A DNA stretch of 64,000 bases from Ryuthela nishihirai (Eukaryota; Arthropoda; Arachnida; Araneae; Heptathelidae), in contig JAWZYU010000001.1 in assembly GCA_038380435.1 (NCBI GenBank), forward strand, positions 10,954,001-11,018,000, in the 5' to 3' direction. Positions 32,441 to 43,122 of the stretch are shown piece after piece. The position numbers and the translations under genes were made by a program. Each line of letters opens with the position of its first letter. Position 1 is the stretch's first letter. The notes beneath the pieces were generated by a model. The model was not told the DNA's origin and did not search any database. It saw only the letters and a list, made by a program, of their open reading frames with translations.

Positions 32441-33657
32441 GAATCTATCCATCCAATGAACGTATAGCTTATCCTGTGATCACTTCACAGCAGCAATCAT
32501 TTGTGAATTCCGACCTTTCCAACCCCAGCATTCAAATGGCATGGAATTCAATTCTGACTCAAAGAATATTCTCTCGTACTACTAATGAAAGCATCTCCAT
32601 CATCAACACTTTAATTTCAGTCATCATCACGACATCATTAATTTCTACAAGCAACCTGTAAACAAAATTAATCCGAACGATTATACCTCAATCACAAAAT
32701 TAATCCGAACGAAATACCTCAAGACTAACTGCACTGCCACCAACTGTAATACTTAATCCAAAACCCACTCCAATGAGTTAAAAAATATATATGCATTTAC
32801 TCTTCATCAATAAAATTGTCACAACATACCAAACGTTTATTCTACCAATAGCTCCACGGAATCATCAACAACGAGAATATTCTTTCCTCCGTTAAAACTC
32901 CAGAAGATATTCAGCATTAACAAAAACATTTCACTTGAACTATTCTCTTCTTCAAAAACTCTCAAGGAAACGTCATGTAGGGAAATTCAGATAACGTTAT
33001 CATCACTATTCGAATCAAGTCCCATAATAAAGAACGTTTAACGGATTCAAAGCATTCGAAATGCAGGATTACATTTTCTTCCTTTCTCTCCCAGTACATT
33101 ATTTTTCAGTGCTTAAAATAAGGAACATGAAGAGTGCAAGCAAAGGCAAACCACGCTGCACGTTTTATTGTGAAAAACACTACTTATCAACTGCAACAAA
33201 ACCAAGTCCATCATTGCTGCAAAGACCACGTTCATCGTATGAGAAGTACCTTCCACAACAAATCCATCCAAGCGAGAAATCACTATTGGTAAAATCGTAA
33301 GTACGTTTCGCTAGTAAGCAATAACTATAACATCGCACCTTATACAAAACAAATGAATGGCCACATAAGAAGCAAAATCATCAGCACTATCCTCCATTCA
33401 AAAACGTCCATTGCAATATCTGCTTAAAAACTTCCAACAATGATATAACCAAATTCTCACTGCTGTGCAAAACCAATTTGATATGTCAAAGTTAATCTTT
33501 CCACTTTACCAAAGTCAGTTACATCTCACTAAACAAATATAGCCACGCATGCAAACTACGAATGAGGCTCAAATCCTTTTCTCACTTTTTATAATCACCA
33601 TATTTTGGCGAAATCCCTTAACTCTTTTGTTCAAAACGTCCATGTCAGAAAACGTCC
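32440..33657 (+). other. Unexplained G-poor, A/C-rich block upstream of a LINE
   Basis: The plus strand is strikingly poor in G over 1.2 kb, unlike its surroundings. It includes a short duplication of AAAATTAATCCGAACGA (32667 and 32695) and repeated AAACGTCCATTG/AAACGTCCATG motifs (about 33405, 33635, 33648). An 80-codon frame at 33061-33300 is open but unrecognised. The block could be a retroelement untranslated region or a single unidentified repeat. Confidence 0.4.
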
Positions 33658-35548
33658 ATTGTCTTAATAAACGTGTAAAAGATCAGTTAGCTGCTGATAA
33701 GAATCTTTGGCTTGATGGTTTGGCTGAGAAAGCCGAGGAAGCAGTTAGACAGCACAACAGCAGAGAGCTGTACCAGATAGTTAATGTTTTGTGTGGTACA
33801 AAACGGACAGGCATACAAGGATTGAAGGATAAACAAGGTAAGGTTGTAGAAGGGGAGGATTCTGTCATGGCTAGATGGGCTGAGCATTTCAGTGATGTTC
33901 TAAACAATGCGGTTAGTTCTATTCCCATTGTTTGCAATGACGATAGATGCATTGGTGGCTTTAATGTTGGCCCTATAACACAATCTGAAGTTATTTTCGC
34001 TGTTTCTAAACTTAAACTTCATAAATCCCCAGGGGTAGATGAAATTACTACGGAAATGCTTAGAGCTGGGAATGTTTCGGTTACCACTTGGATGACTGAA
34101 ATTCTGAATATCTTTTATGATAAAGGCAGGTTCCTAAGGATTTTACCAGAGCTATTGTTATCCCTATTTTCAAAAAAGGTGATCACAGTTCTTGTGATAA
34201 CTATAGGGGTATCAGCCTACTCTCTGTTCCAGGTAAAGTTCTTTCCATGATTGTGCTTAATAGAATTAAGAATCTGGCTGACAGTCAATTGCGTGATGAG
34301 CAATGTGGATTCAGAAGTGGTAGGGGATGTGTGGATCAGATATTTTCACTTAGGCAGATTCTTGAGAAATGTTTAGAGTTTCAGAAACCTTTGGTTGCTA
34401 GCTTTGTTGATTTCAAAAAGGCTTTTGACTCTGTTGATCGTCATAATTTGTGGTTGATTGTGAGATCATATGGTATACCAGACAAGTTAGTTAACATTAT
34501 GAAAGCTCTCTATAATAACACTGAGTCGTGTGTGAGAGTTGGTAAGGCTTGTAGCAATTGGTTTAGCATTACTTCTGGTGTTCGACAAGGGTGCATTTTG
34601 TCTCCTTTTCTCTTTAGCTACCAATGGTTCAACATTGAATCTGATTTTCGACAATGGTGCATTTTGTCTCCTTTTCTCTTTGGTTATTGATTATGTTATG
34701 CGAAATTCATACCAGGGAAAGATGGCCGTAAATGGTCTGGAGATACTAAAATTTCTGATTTAGATTATGCTGATGATTTAGCCCTTTTGGCAAATGATGT
34801 TGATGAGATGAACTCTTTCATTCGAGCTGTTGATGAGACTGGTAGCAGAGTAGGTTTGGTTATAAACAGAGAGAAAACTAAAGTGATAAAAATTGGTCAG
34901 GCAGGCTGTGATTCGGTTAATCTGAATGGTTGCAGTCTTGAGCAGGTGTCACAGTTTAATTATCTTGGGAGCTATGTAACTGATAATGGTGATGTGCGGC
35001 ATGAGATTAACAGACGAATAGGGATTGCTGCCGGGACTTTTAAGAATCTATGGAGAGTGGAGAAATAGGCGTATACACCTAAAGACTAAAATTAGACTGT
35101 ATAATAGTTTGGTTCTTTCTAGGGTTAGTTATGGTAGTGAAACTTGGACACTTTGTAAACAAGATAACAGGAAACTAGATGCTTTTGATTCCAGATGCTT
35201 ACGCAGTATCTTGGGCATTAGGTGGTTCAACTTTGTAACTAATGATGAGGTTAGGCAAAGGAGTTTGCAACCTCCTTTAAGCAGCATATTGTGCAGAGAG
35301 AGACTCCGTTGGTTTGGCCATGTTGCCCGTATGAATAATTATAGATTGGCGAATAGGGTTATGAACAATGTGCCTAAAGGCCTCAGAAAGAAGGGGAGAC
35401 CTAGGATGCGGTGGGCAGACAATGTCAAACAGGACCTTGTTAGAATTGGTGTGCAGTGGCCAGATGCAGTAGATGTAGCTCAGGATAGACTTGCTTGGAG
35501 AACTAAATTGCACTGTCTGATTGGACCTCCGTAGCCCATGGCTGCTTG

Positions 35549-35617
<69 letters not shown>
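33658..35617 (+). mobile_element. RTE-type LINE, 5'-truncated copy with long (GAT)n tail
   Basis: The copy begins at LNKRVKDQLAADKNLWLDGL (linker between endonuclease and reverse transcriptase) and runs through the reverse transcriptase to GPP-stop at 35534. It ends in a (GAT)n tract at about 35550-35617. The YADD box is present. Frameshifts fall near 34130-34200, 34690 and 35050. A 66-bp in-frame duplication covers the GVRQGC motif (34560-34686). Confidence 0.92.
33660..35534 (+). pseudogene. LINE reverse transcriptase pseudogene
   Basis: Segments in order: DKQGKVVEGEDSVMARWAEH, SKLKLHKSPGVDEITTEMLR, DEQCGFRSGRGCVDQIFSLR, VASFVDFKKAFDSVDRHNLW (catalytic Asp region), SITSGVRQGCILSPFLFS, a diverged repeat QWFNIESDFRQWCILSPFLF, YADDLALLANDVDEMNSF, and the C-terminal SSILCRERLRWFGHVARM and GRPRMRWADNVKQDL. 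The order and spacing are those of RTE-clade reverse transcriptases. No endonuclease domain is present in this copy. Confidence 0.9.
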
Positions 35618-35730
35618 TCAGATAAGGCTATAAAATATAAATTAACCTAGTCGACCAAACACATAATGTCATCAAGTTTATCCACCTACAAATTCTAATT
35701 CACTCCTCTTATCATCAAAATCAAAGCTTC

Positions 35731-38700
35731 TTAATTCTCAAATGTAGTTATAAGTGAACTATAATAAATAGATATTTGGTTTAGCAGAATCAAATCTGTT
35801 TGCGTACTCTGCAGAATACTCAGCAAACGAACTTTGACTCTATCACCTATGTTAAAAATCATTAAAGTACTAAGATGGTACCTCAAAAGAGGATTTAAAT
35901 AAAATTGCTTTATCACTTATAACTAAAGGAACGTATTTACAACTTATAACTAAAGGAACGTATTTACAACTTATAACTAAAGGAACGTATTTACAACTTA
36001 TAACTAAAGGAACGTATTTACAACTTATAACTAAAGGAACGTATTTACAACTTATAACTAAAGGAACATATTTACAACTTACATCTAAATGAACATATTT
36101 ACAGCTTACATCTAAAGAAAATTAAGAAAAGATAAACATTTTGGAAACGAAACAATTTTAACTCTCTTGAATACGTCACTCACCTCCAACTCCTTTTCTC
36201 CGTTTCCGGACTCCAGAGTCGATTTCCTTGATCTTCCTCTTCTTCTTCTGAGGGGGAGCGCAAGCATCAGAAACACGAGGATTTCGAATCCCGGCGATCA
36301 GCACATCATTGGCAAAGGTGTCACTGCTATCGCTCGAAATCCTAAGTATTTCAAGGCGATGAGTTATCCCTCTCATGTCCTTCTCTTCCTCTGGACTTTC
36401 TTGAGCTGGAGGTGATAGATGCTTGATGAGGAACTTCTTCTTTTGCAGCTGCCACATCTCGAATGCGACGTTAATGGTGACAAATTCGGAAATCACTTCT
36501 GATGTGGGAACATCCTCTTCTGTCTTCATTCTCTTCAGGCTTGTGAATCTATTCATGATGCTGAAGAAAAAGAGAAACCAACATAAGTACTTTTGTTCCA
36601 GTAGTGAACAAAAATGAATGATTTTTTGAATTTTTGTTTGAATAAAAAAAATCTGATTGCAACCACAACTATAAAGAGTATCTAATCTCAATTTCTATAT
36701 CAATACACTTGCTGAAAGGAATTATTTTCGGTATCTTTTACGTATAAAATAAAACACTTGCAAAATGGGCAGAGGCAAAACAAGAAAAAAAAAAGACATT
36801 TTAATATGTCAAAGAGGAATAGCCGAAATTCTATTTTCCAATTTACCAAGGATGGGGGGATAAAGTTTTACTTTAATTATACTCCCTAAGATGGACGAAA
36901 GTACAAAATATTAATGAATGTGTTTTTAGTAATATTGAAGAATCCTAAGATGAATGAATTGACTCCTATCACCTTTCAGTTCTGACTCCAATGCCCCAAT
37001 GAAATTTTTATTCATTCGTAGTATTAAGCAGTGGACTGGGCTATTAAAAATTATTTGACATCCATATTAAAGTAAACAAACGAAATTTTGTCTTTACGAA
37101 ATTTACGAAATTTTGTCTGTTAATATTTTTTGGAGGGTGGGGCGGTTATTTCCTAGGTTATTTCGCCTTGTTGATCTCGTCTCCTCTAATCAAGTATTCC
37201 AGAAAAACAATTAAAAAATTTAGTACAATAAAAACCAATTTTCCTGATCATGCAAATGGATTTTTATTTTTACTCTGTTATGCATCAGCTTTACATAGAG
37301 GCGTAATTGAATAATTAACTACGTAATGTGTTTATAGATGTATATTATTTATAAAGAAGTTAGCAAGATTTCTTCGATGGAACGATGAAAGCGAAATAAA
37401 ATGTATGTTAATCGGTTTTAATTCCATATCTTTTCCTATATTTACAAGTTATGTTGTTTTGATTCCGAATGGCACTTCTTTGCACAAATGGGTTAAATGA
37501 TCAGGTCACAAGGACCCCAATGGTTCAGAGAAGGGTACCCATAGAACAGCTGTTAGGAGATAGATGGTTTCCTCTCGTCAAGGCCATCCAATTTGTTCTT
37601 TAACGTGCATGTATGTGCGCGGCTTATCAACCCCATCCGAAGGACGGCGGCCATCCAAACCCATCGGTGTTCCCTTTCTTACCAAGGGCAAGCGAGTAAA
37701 GGATCGGGGGAGGGGGTTCAGCAGAGATAAATCTCAACTCTTGGGCAAGTGGGACTCGAACAAGGGAACTGCAGTTTATGAGGATGTTAAGCTACCGACT
37801 GAGCCATCCCTTGCCGCACTTTTAGAGAATTTCGGAATCAAGGTATTAAGATATCATAAATTATATATGGTCTATGTTTGATCCACCTAAGTGGATTACA
37901 AGATCAGAAATAAAGCTCGGCAAGTATAGAATTTTTACATCGCTAACAACACTGGTATTAAATACACTATATCGATGTTTATCATAAAGATACTGAATTT
38001 ATTTTTGTGTTTTATTCTTTTTTATATCACGTCTTGCTGTGCCATAATGAAATAGCTTGTACAGTAGGACTAAGAGTCAATGGAACGAATTTACTATATT
38101 CAGTAGCAGGTCAACAAATCTTGTTTATCCCACATCGGTCAATGTACATCCAGGTGATATTATCAGGGAAAATCCTTTGGATGTCCTGGCTTTTTCGGTA
38201 GCAGGAACACAGATAGAAACTCTATTTTGTCATGGCTCGTAATCTGTAGTTCTCAGGTTCGAGTCCCAGCTGGGTCTGCGTTGAGATTTATCTCCGCAAA
38301 ACTCCCCGCCATGCCCACGATCAGTAGGGGACACCGATGGGTTTGGAAAGACCACCGTCCGTCGGATGGGACGTTAAGCCGTGGCCCCGTGTGCTGGAGA
38401 GTCATAACTTGTGCACGTTAAAGAACACTTTGGATGACCTTGACGGGAGGCTACCATCTGTCTCCCAACAGCTGTTCTAGTGGGTCCTGTCCCCCAACCT
38501 TCTCTGAGCCTTCGGGGTCCATGTGACCTGGCCATTTAGCCCATGGAGTTCAAAAAAGTGCCGCTCAGAGATAAAACAACCCAACGCAAATCTATTTTGT
38601 CAACAAGATAAATGACATAATAAAGTTAAAAGATTAAAAAAATTCTTAAAAGGCACCAAAAGTTAAAAACTTGTAAAAACAAGATTTGTTGACCTGCTAC

Positions 38701-39859
38701 TGAATATAGTAAGTCCGTTCCATTGACTCTTAGTCCTACTGTACAACTCTATTTCATTATGGCACAGCAAGTTCTTGTAGCAAGACGTGATATAAAAAAG
38801 AATAAAAAACAAAATAGATCGGTATCTTTATGTTAAACAGCCATATAATGTATTTAATACCAGTATAAAGCTCGGCTTTTATCTTCGGTTAAGAAATAAC
38901 AAGTGTCTATCGCAAACGGACAGATTTCATTGACTATGCAAGTGTATCGTGTGTTATGGGTAACTTTCAATAACATTAAGTATTCTTTGATTATAATCAG
39001 GGTCTAAAGTGCTGAGGAAAGCCATCCACATTGAAAAACATAATAATAGCGTAGGTGTAATCTTTCCTTTGAAACACATTTGTCCCAGATTACTGGGGAC
39101 TCCATAATTGTGCTCATACGTCTGACACAAACGAGGCAGCCTACCGGTGTGAATAATTTAGACATGTAAATTTACATTTGATTGCAACCAATGGTATAAT
39201 CAAGGCCTAAATATTAATTTGTATCCAGCGAACTTAATTTTTCTTTTATTTGGGAGGTGGGGCGAATAATAATACATTATCATCCACATTACCAATGATT
39301 TTTCCTCGACCCTTTAACACCTGACAACATCTAAGAAAGCTAATTTTATCTTTTTCACTTTAATAAGGAAAGAATCAAAAACGATCTCCAAATTACAAAA
39401 AGCGAAGAAATATCTCTCACTCCCACGAAAAGCTACATTGCCAATTAACTGAAAGGGTTGAATTAACGATTTTACGAAGTAGAAAATATTTCGTTTCCGA
39501 AGGGATGAAGGTCTTTTTCCGCTTCATGTATTTCCGTTGAATTATAAATATTCTGTATTTTATTCACTCTAGGTTAAAATTACTTAGTATTTAATCTGAA
39601 ATTTTATACTGTGCACTAATCTAAATGTCCGTAATGATTATCATAAAATAGGACAGATTCTTTTTTTACCGCGAATTGACATGGCTAGCACCAGGAAGTG
39701 AGCTCTCGGCTCGATGGCAATGCATCTAAAAACAAAAAAAATATGCATACTAATAAGTTTGAAAAAAGAAAACATCATATATATTAATACTCGCTCATCG
39801 AACTCGACCTGTATTTCAGCAAACTCCTCTTCCGCGTTGATCGCTGCAAAATTAGGCAT
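35731..39859 (-). CDS. Predicted four-exon host gene, small basic nuclear protein
   Basis: Model by eye on the reverse strand. Exon 1 is 39859-39791 (ATG, MPNFAAINAEEEFAEIQ...), donor GCGA/GTATTA. Exon 2 is 39725-39670, acceptor TTTTTTTGTTTTTAG, donor GCG/GTAAAA. Exon 3 is 36560-36184, acceptor TCTCTTTTTCTTCAG, donor GGAG/GTGAGT. Exon 4 is 35846-35731, acceptor TTTTTAACATAG, stop TAA. Lengths 69, 56, 377 and 116 give phases 0, 2, 1 and 618 nt in all, a continuous 205-residue frame. Exon 3 carries acidic and Ser-rich stretches, then QKKKRKIK and RKRRK, resembling a bipartite nuclear localisation signal. No family is recognised. Introns contain SINEs, a foldback repeat and a 27-bp minisatellite. 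Exon 3 is the best supported, and exon 1's donor is weak. Confidence 0.45.
35915..36120. repeat. 27-bp tandem repeat, about 7.6 copies
   Basis: The unit ACTTATAACTAAAGGAACGT followed by ATTTACA repeats from 35915. The first five copies are essentially identical. Later copies carry ACATAT and ACATCTAAATG variants. It lies inside the last intron of the predicted host gene. Confidence 0.95.
36690..37465. other. Intronic or intergenic, nothing recognised
   Basis: AT-rich sequence within the long intron of the predicted gene. No repeat match was seen. Confidence 0.35.
37468..37812 (-). mobile_element. SINE family A copy, diverged
   Basis: In reverse it has GGCTCAGTCGGTAGC, then a degraded B box, GAGATTTATCTC, GGATGGGGTTGATAAGCC (diverged) and CCATTTAACCCATTTGTGCA. 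Order and orientation match the family; it is one of the older copies. Confidence 0.75.
37950..38868. repeat. Long inverted repeat interrupted by a SINE
   Basis: Arm 37950-38128 (CTGGTATTAAATACA, TTTATTCTTTTTTATATCACG, TGTGCCATAATGAAATAG, TACAGTAGGACTAAGAGTCAA, AGTAGCAGGTCAACAAATC) reappears inverted at 38677-38868 with small indels. The loop holds unrelated sequence plus the SINE A at 38233-38590. Probably an old foldback element. Confidence 0.85.
38233..38590 (+). mobile_element. SINE family A, 5'-truncated, with 12-bp target-site duplication
   Basis: TCTATTTTGTCA occurs at 38221-38232 and 38591-38602. The copy starts at TGGCTCGTAATCTG, losing the A box but keeping the B box CAGGTTCGAGTCCC. 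Diagnostic variants (GGAGTTCAAAAAAGTG, CAGAGATAAAAC) are shared with the copy at 40163. Confidence 0.9.
38870..39660. other. Nothing recognised (inside predicted long intron)
   Basis: AT-rich sequence with no repeat match or additional splice-bounded frame that I could support. Confidence 0.35.
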
Positions 39860-39952
39860 GATTACAGTAATTTTATGTCGCTTTAAAAACTTGTGAACTA
39901 GCACGCATGAAAGGTTTCATAAGAAATGATTCGTATCGCTCTATCGTTCCGA

Positions 39953-39990
39953 AACGTCATCAGTGACGAAACGCCACCTGATTGGTTAGA
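39953..39990 (-). promoter_or_regulatory. Putative proximal promoter (CCAAT box and TGACG pair)
   Basis: In the gene's direction the sequence reads CTAACCAATCAG (39989-39978), a good NF-Y site. About 10 bases downstream come inverted CRE half-sites CGTCA-TCAG-TGACG (39955-39968). The surrounding 80 bp has several CpGs, unusual for this window. The block lies 95-130 bp upstream of the predicted ATG at 39859. No TATA box is evident. Confidence 0.45.
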
Positions 39991-40162
39991 GTCGAAACCG
40001 TTTTCTCCATTGTTCCGTCAGTGTTCTTATAGGTCTATAGAAATGTTTGAATGTGAAAACAGCAGCCTTTCCATTCGGATTATCGAATCTTTCGATGATT
40101 AAAAAATCAACGAAGTATTTCCACAGATATGCATATTAAAATTAAAATATGCATATTAAATT

Positions 40163-40269
40163 ACCTTCTCTGAGCCTTCGGGGTCCATGTGACCTGGCCA
40201 TTTAGCCCATGGAGTTCAAAAAAGTGCCGCTCAGAGATAAAACAACCCAACGCAAATCTATTTTGTCAA
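40163..40269 (+). repeat. Exact 107-bp copy of a SINE 3' end plus its flank
   Basis: Identical to 38497-38603 at a constant offset of 1,666. The copy includes the last 94 bp of that SINE and the adjoining unique flank with its target-site duplication TCTATTTTGTCA, so it is a DNA-level duplication rather than a new SINE insertion. Confidence 0.9.
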
Positions 40270-40609
40270 TAAATTGTATATTATTTCTAATATAAATTGA
40301 AATAATTAACTTTACAAAAAGCGGAAAATTATCGAAAACTTTACAATTGATAACTATTGATAAAGGAAGAGATAATATGTGTAAACAATGAAGAAATGAC
40401 TGAAATATTTTCCACTTACCATGATAGCCATTTTGGAATATAATAAATGATCGTGTTTTAATTTGGATTTTTGTCGAGGTCAAAGAGCGAGCGTCTCGTG
40501 TCATGGCATCTGCATGGAAGTTTCGTGCTGTTTGTTTAGTTTGCATCTTTTGTTCATATATTGGGAATCGATTTGAAATGATGTTTAGTATTTATGATGC
40601 AGCGTAGTT

Positions 40610-40780
40610 AACGCCGAGTGGTAAGCGCAGTTGATCAAAGGGACCTATTTTCAAGCTCCGGGTAAGGCGTGGGTGTTTGTTTCCAGCTGAGTTCTCGTTT
40701 TCTACTCTGGCGTATTTAACTGACAGTCTCATGTCAGACCTCTGTGGCAAGCGCTGGTTGAGAGGATTATTTTTAATGCT
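40610..40780 (+). mobile_element. SINE family B copy, diverged
   Basis: GCCGAGTGGTAAGCGC (A box), CAAGCTCCGGGTAAGGCG (decayed B box), TCCAGCTGAGTTCTCG, CTCTGGCGTATTTAACTGACA and TCAGACCTCTGTGGCAAGC occur in order. Confidence 0.8.
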
Positions 40781-41329
40781 TCTTTAAGTGTATGAATAAA
40801 TATGAATTAATATCGAATTGGTACAATTTATTTTAAGTAATAAAGGCAAAATATTTAAATCTTAACTCTCAGTTTTTTTGGTTTTTTTCAATCAAATTAA
40901 TTTCTAACATTTAAAATGTATTTTACGGATAGTAGGATAAAAAACTAAAACGGCTAACTATTTTTTACGAACACATTTTATGTAATATCAAGACGGTGCA
41001 AAAGAAAATAGTTAAAAACATTCATGAATTCATTCATGCATACAAATGTTATTTATTCTAGTTATATGTGTGCTTAGCCTAGAGTAGGAAGAAGTTTTTA
41101 ACCAGAAGTGTGGAGAAGGTATGCGAGAGGAAAATATGAAATAAGATTTTATTTATTTTAAAAAATAAATAATCAAGAAAACCTGTAAATGGTGGTATGA
41201 AGAGAATTTATGGAGATCCTACAATAGATTCATACATCTCTCTAAGGGTTGCGAGATCTGAAAAAAGGTTAGAAACCCCTGGCCTAAGGGTAAGTCAGTC
41301 TCTCATTCATGCAACTGCCGGTGTCTGAA
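40781..41329. other. AT-rich spacer with a possible hAT-like end
   Basis: Mostly AT-rich. GGGTTGCGAGATCTG and AGGTTAGAAACCCCTGG at 41246-41280 faintly resemble a decayed hAT terminus. Not strong enough to call. Confidence 0.3.
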
Positions 41330-42039
41330 CGCTTGAACAAATAATTTTGGCTGTCCCTTAAAGGTCTGTAAATGGTATCTAGGCAGTAACTGGAAGGTGA
41401 GCTATACACCAATCCTTTGTGATGATGCATAGAACCGGCCAGGCCTAGCACCTAATGTCCGACCCCGTGTTCTCGTGGTGCAGACCGTTAGTACCTTTCA
41501 AAGGAGATACTCTCTTGTGGAAGTGAACGGAAGTGGAGGGCTGCCAGATTAGTGTGGCCTACTGATTGGACATCTATGGCTACTTTTCTTTTTTTTTTCT
41601 ACCCTGCTGAGGAGTGGCCAACCACACAGTGTCCTGGTGCCGACCATACATACCAACCTGAACGGAATTATGGCTCTGAGCTTGATTATGGAATCTGATT
41701 TTTCTGCACTGGTGGGCTTCTGTGGAGGGAAAATCTTCCGCTGTGTTTTCTCTTTCTGAATTGACAGCCCCAAGTGAACAGATTCACAGGATATGTTTAT
41801 CAGCTGGTGGATAATCCTGAGCAGAGGTCATCGCAGGCACCTGAACTCTTTGCTTCTATTGGCATCGTCAAATTCTACATTGGAGGAAGTCTTCCAGTGT
41901 AGATGGCTTCAGCCTTTAGTAATGGGGGAACGGGTCTTTGCCCCATGTCTGCGATTAGGGGGCTGTTTGATATTGTCGGCATTCCCTCCTCAATAAACAT
42001 AGTTTCTCTAAACATCACACTAACCATTTTCTCTCCATA

Positions 42040-43098
42040 GGTAGTTGGAATGTGAGGACTCTGCACAGAGCTTTTTCTCTTGATGTCCTCACACAAGAAT
42101 TTAACCATTATAATTTAGATATATTCGGCTTGCAAGAGACCAGATGGACAGATAGAGGTCAGATTCTTAAAAATAATCTTAAATTTCTCTTTTCAGGGAG
42201 GGACGACAATAAGCATCACCAAGGCGTGGGTCTGCTGCTCAGCAGACATGCTAGTGATGCTCTTCTAGGATATGAGTGCATTAATGAAAGGTTTCTTACA
42301 GCAAAATTTCAGACAAGCATTAAAGACTTGAATGTTATCTGCTGTTATGCCCCCACTGAGGATGAGGATGAGAAGGATAGGTTTTACGGACAACTTCAGG
42401 ATATTTTGAATTATGTCAAGAAAGGAGATATTACCCTTGTTCTAGGTGACTTCAATGCCAAAGTTGGTACTGACTCTGACCTTAGGGGAGGAGTAATAGG
42501 CCCTTTTGGTATTGGTAGCTGCAATGGGCAACGTTTCCTACAGGTAAGTAAACTCAATGGTTTCAGAATAACTAACACTTATTACAAACACCGCGACATA
42601 CATAAGTACACACGGGTTTCACCTGATGGGCTGCATAAGAATATGATTGATTATATATTAATTAACAGCAAATGGACTAGTTCTGTTAGGAATACCAGGT
42701 CATATAGGGGAGCTGAAAGTGGATCTGACCATTACCTTGTTAATAGTGTCTTACAAATTAAACTTAAAAAGTGTTGTGCTAAGGTTAAAAATTTTACTTT
42801 TAATACTGAAGCTCTGAAAGACCCAGTTTTTGCCAAAGCTTACCATGATAGGTTACGTAGTCATTATGACAGTCATGGTTTTCTTACTACTGAAGTTGAG
42901 GAAGAATGGGATCATTTTAAACAGGCTTTTTTGGACACTAACAGTACTCTTTTAGAAAAAAAGGAGCAGAGGAGGCAGAATTATGTGAGTGATAAGGCAC
43001 TTGAGCTTGTTTCGAAAGAAAGAACTGCAGGAATGTCCTTAATCAATAACCTACTAGTCTTAATAGAAAGCATTACAGAGAACTTAATAAACGTGTAA
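42040..43098 (+). pseudogene. LINE AP endonuclease domain
   Basis: The frame opens as GSWNVRTL at 42040 with no upstream in-frame ATG before a stop at 41968. Domain signatures: LDIFGLQETRWT (catalytic Glu in QETR), CCYAPTEDEDEKDRFY, TLVLGDFNAKVGTD (Asp and Asn), NMIDYILINSKW and SGSDHYLV (terminal SDH). All active-site motifs of the exonuclease-endonuclease-phosphatase fold are retained. The frame is lost near 43040, where KERTAGMSL replaces the expected RNKCR-type continuation, and stops at 43098. Related decayed domains lie at 55535-56111 and 56762-57010. Confidence 0.9.
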
Positions 43099-43122
43099 AA
43101 GATCAGTTAGCTGCTGATAAGC

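Noticed and set aside
35915..36120. Coding tandem repeat
   Set aside because: The 27-bp unit contains stops (TAA, TAG equivalents) in its frames on both strands, and it lies in a predicted intron.
41246..41285. hAT terminus
   Set aside because: The similarity to GGTTCTCAACC-type ends is too weak, and no partner was found.
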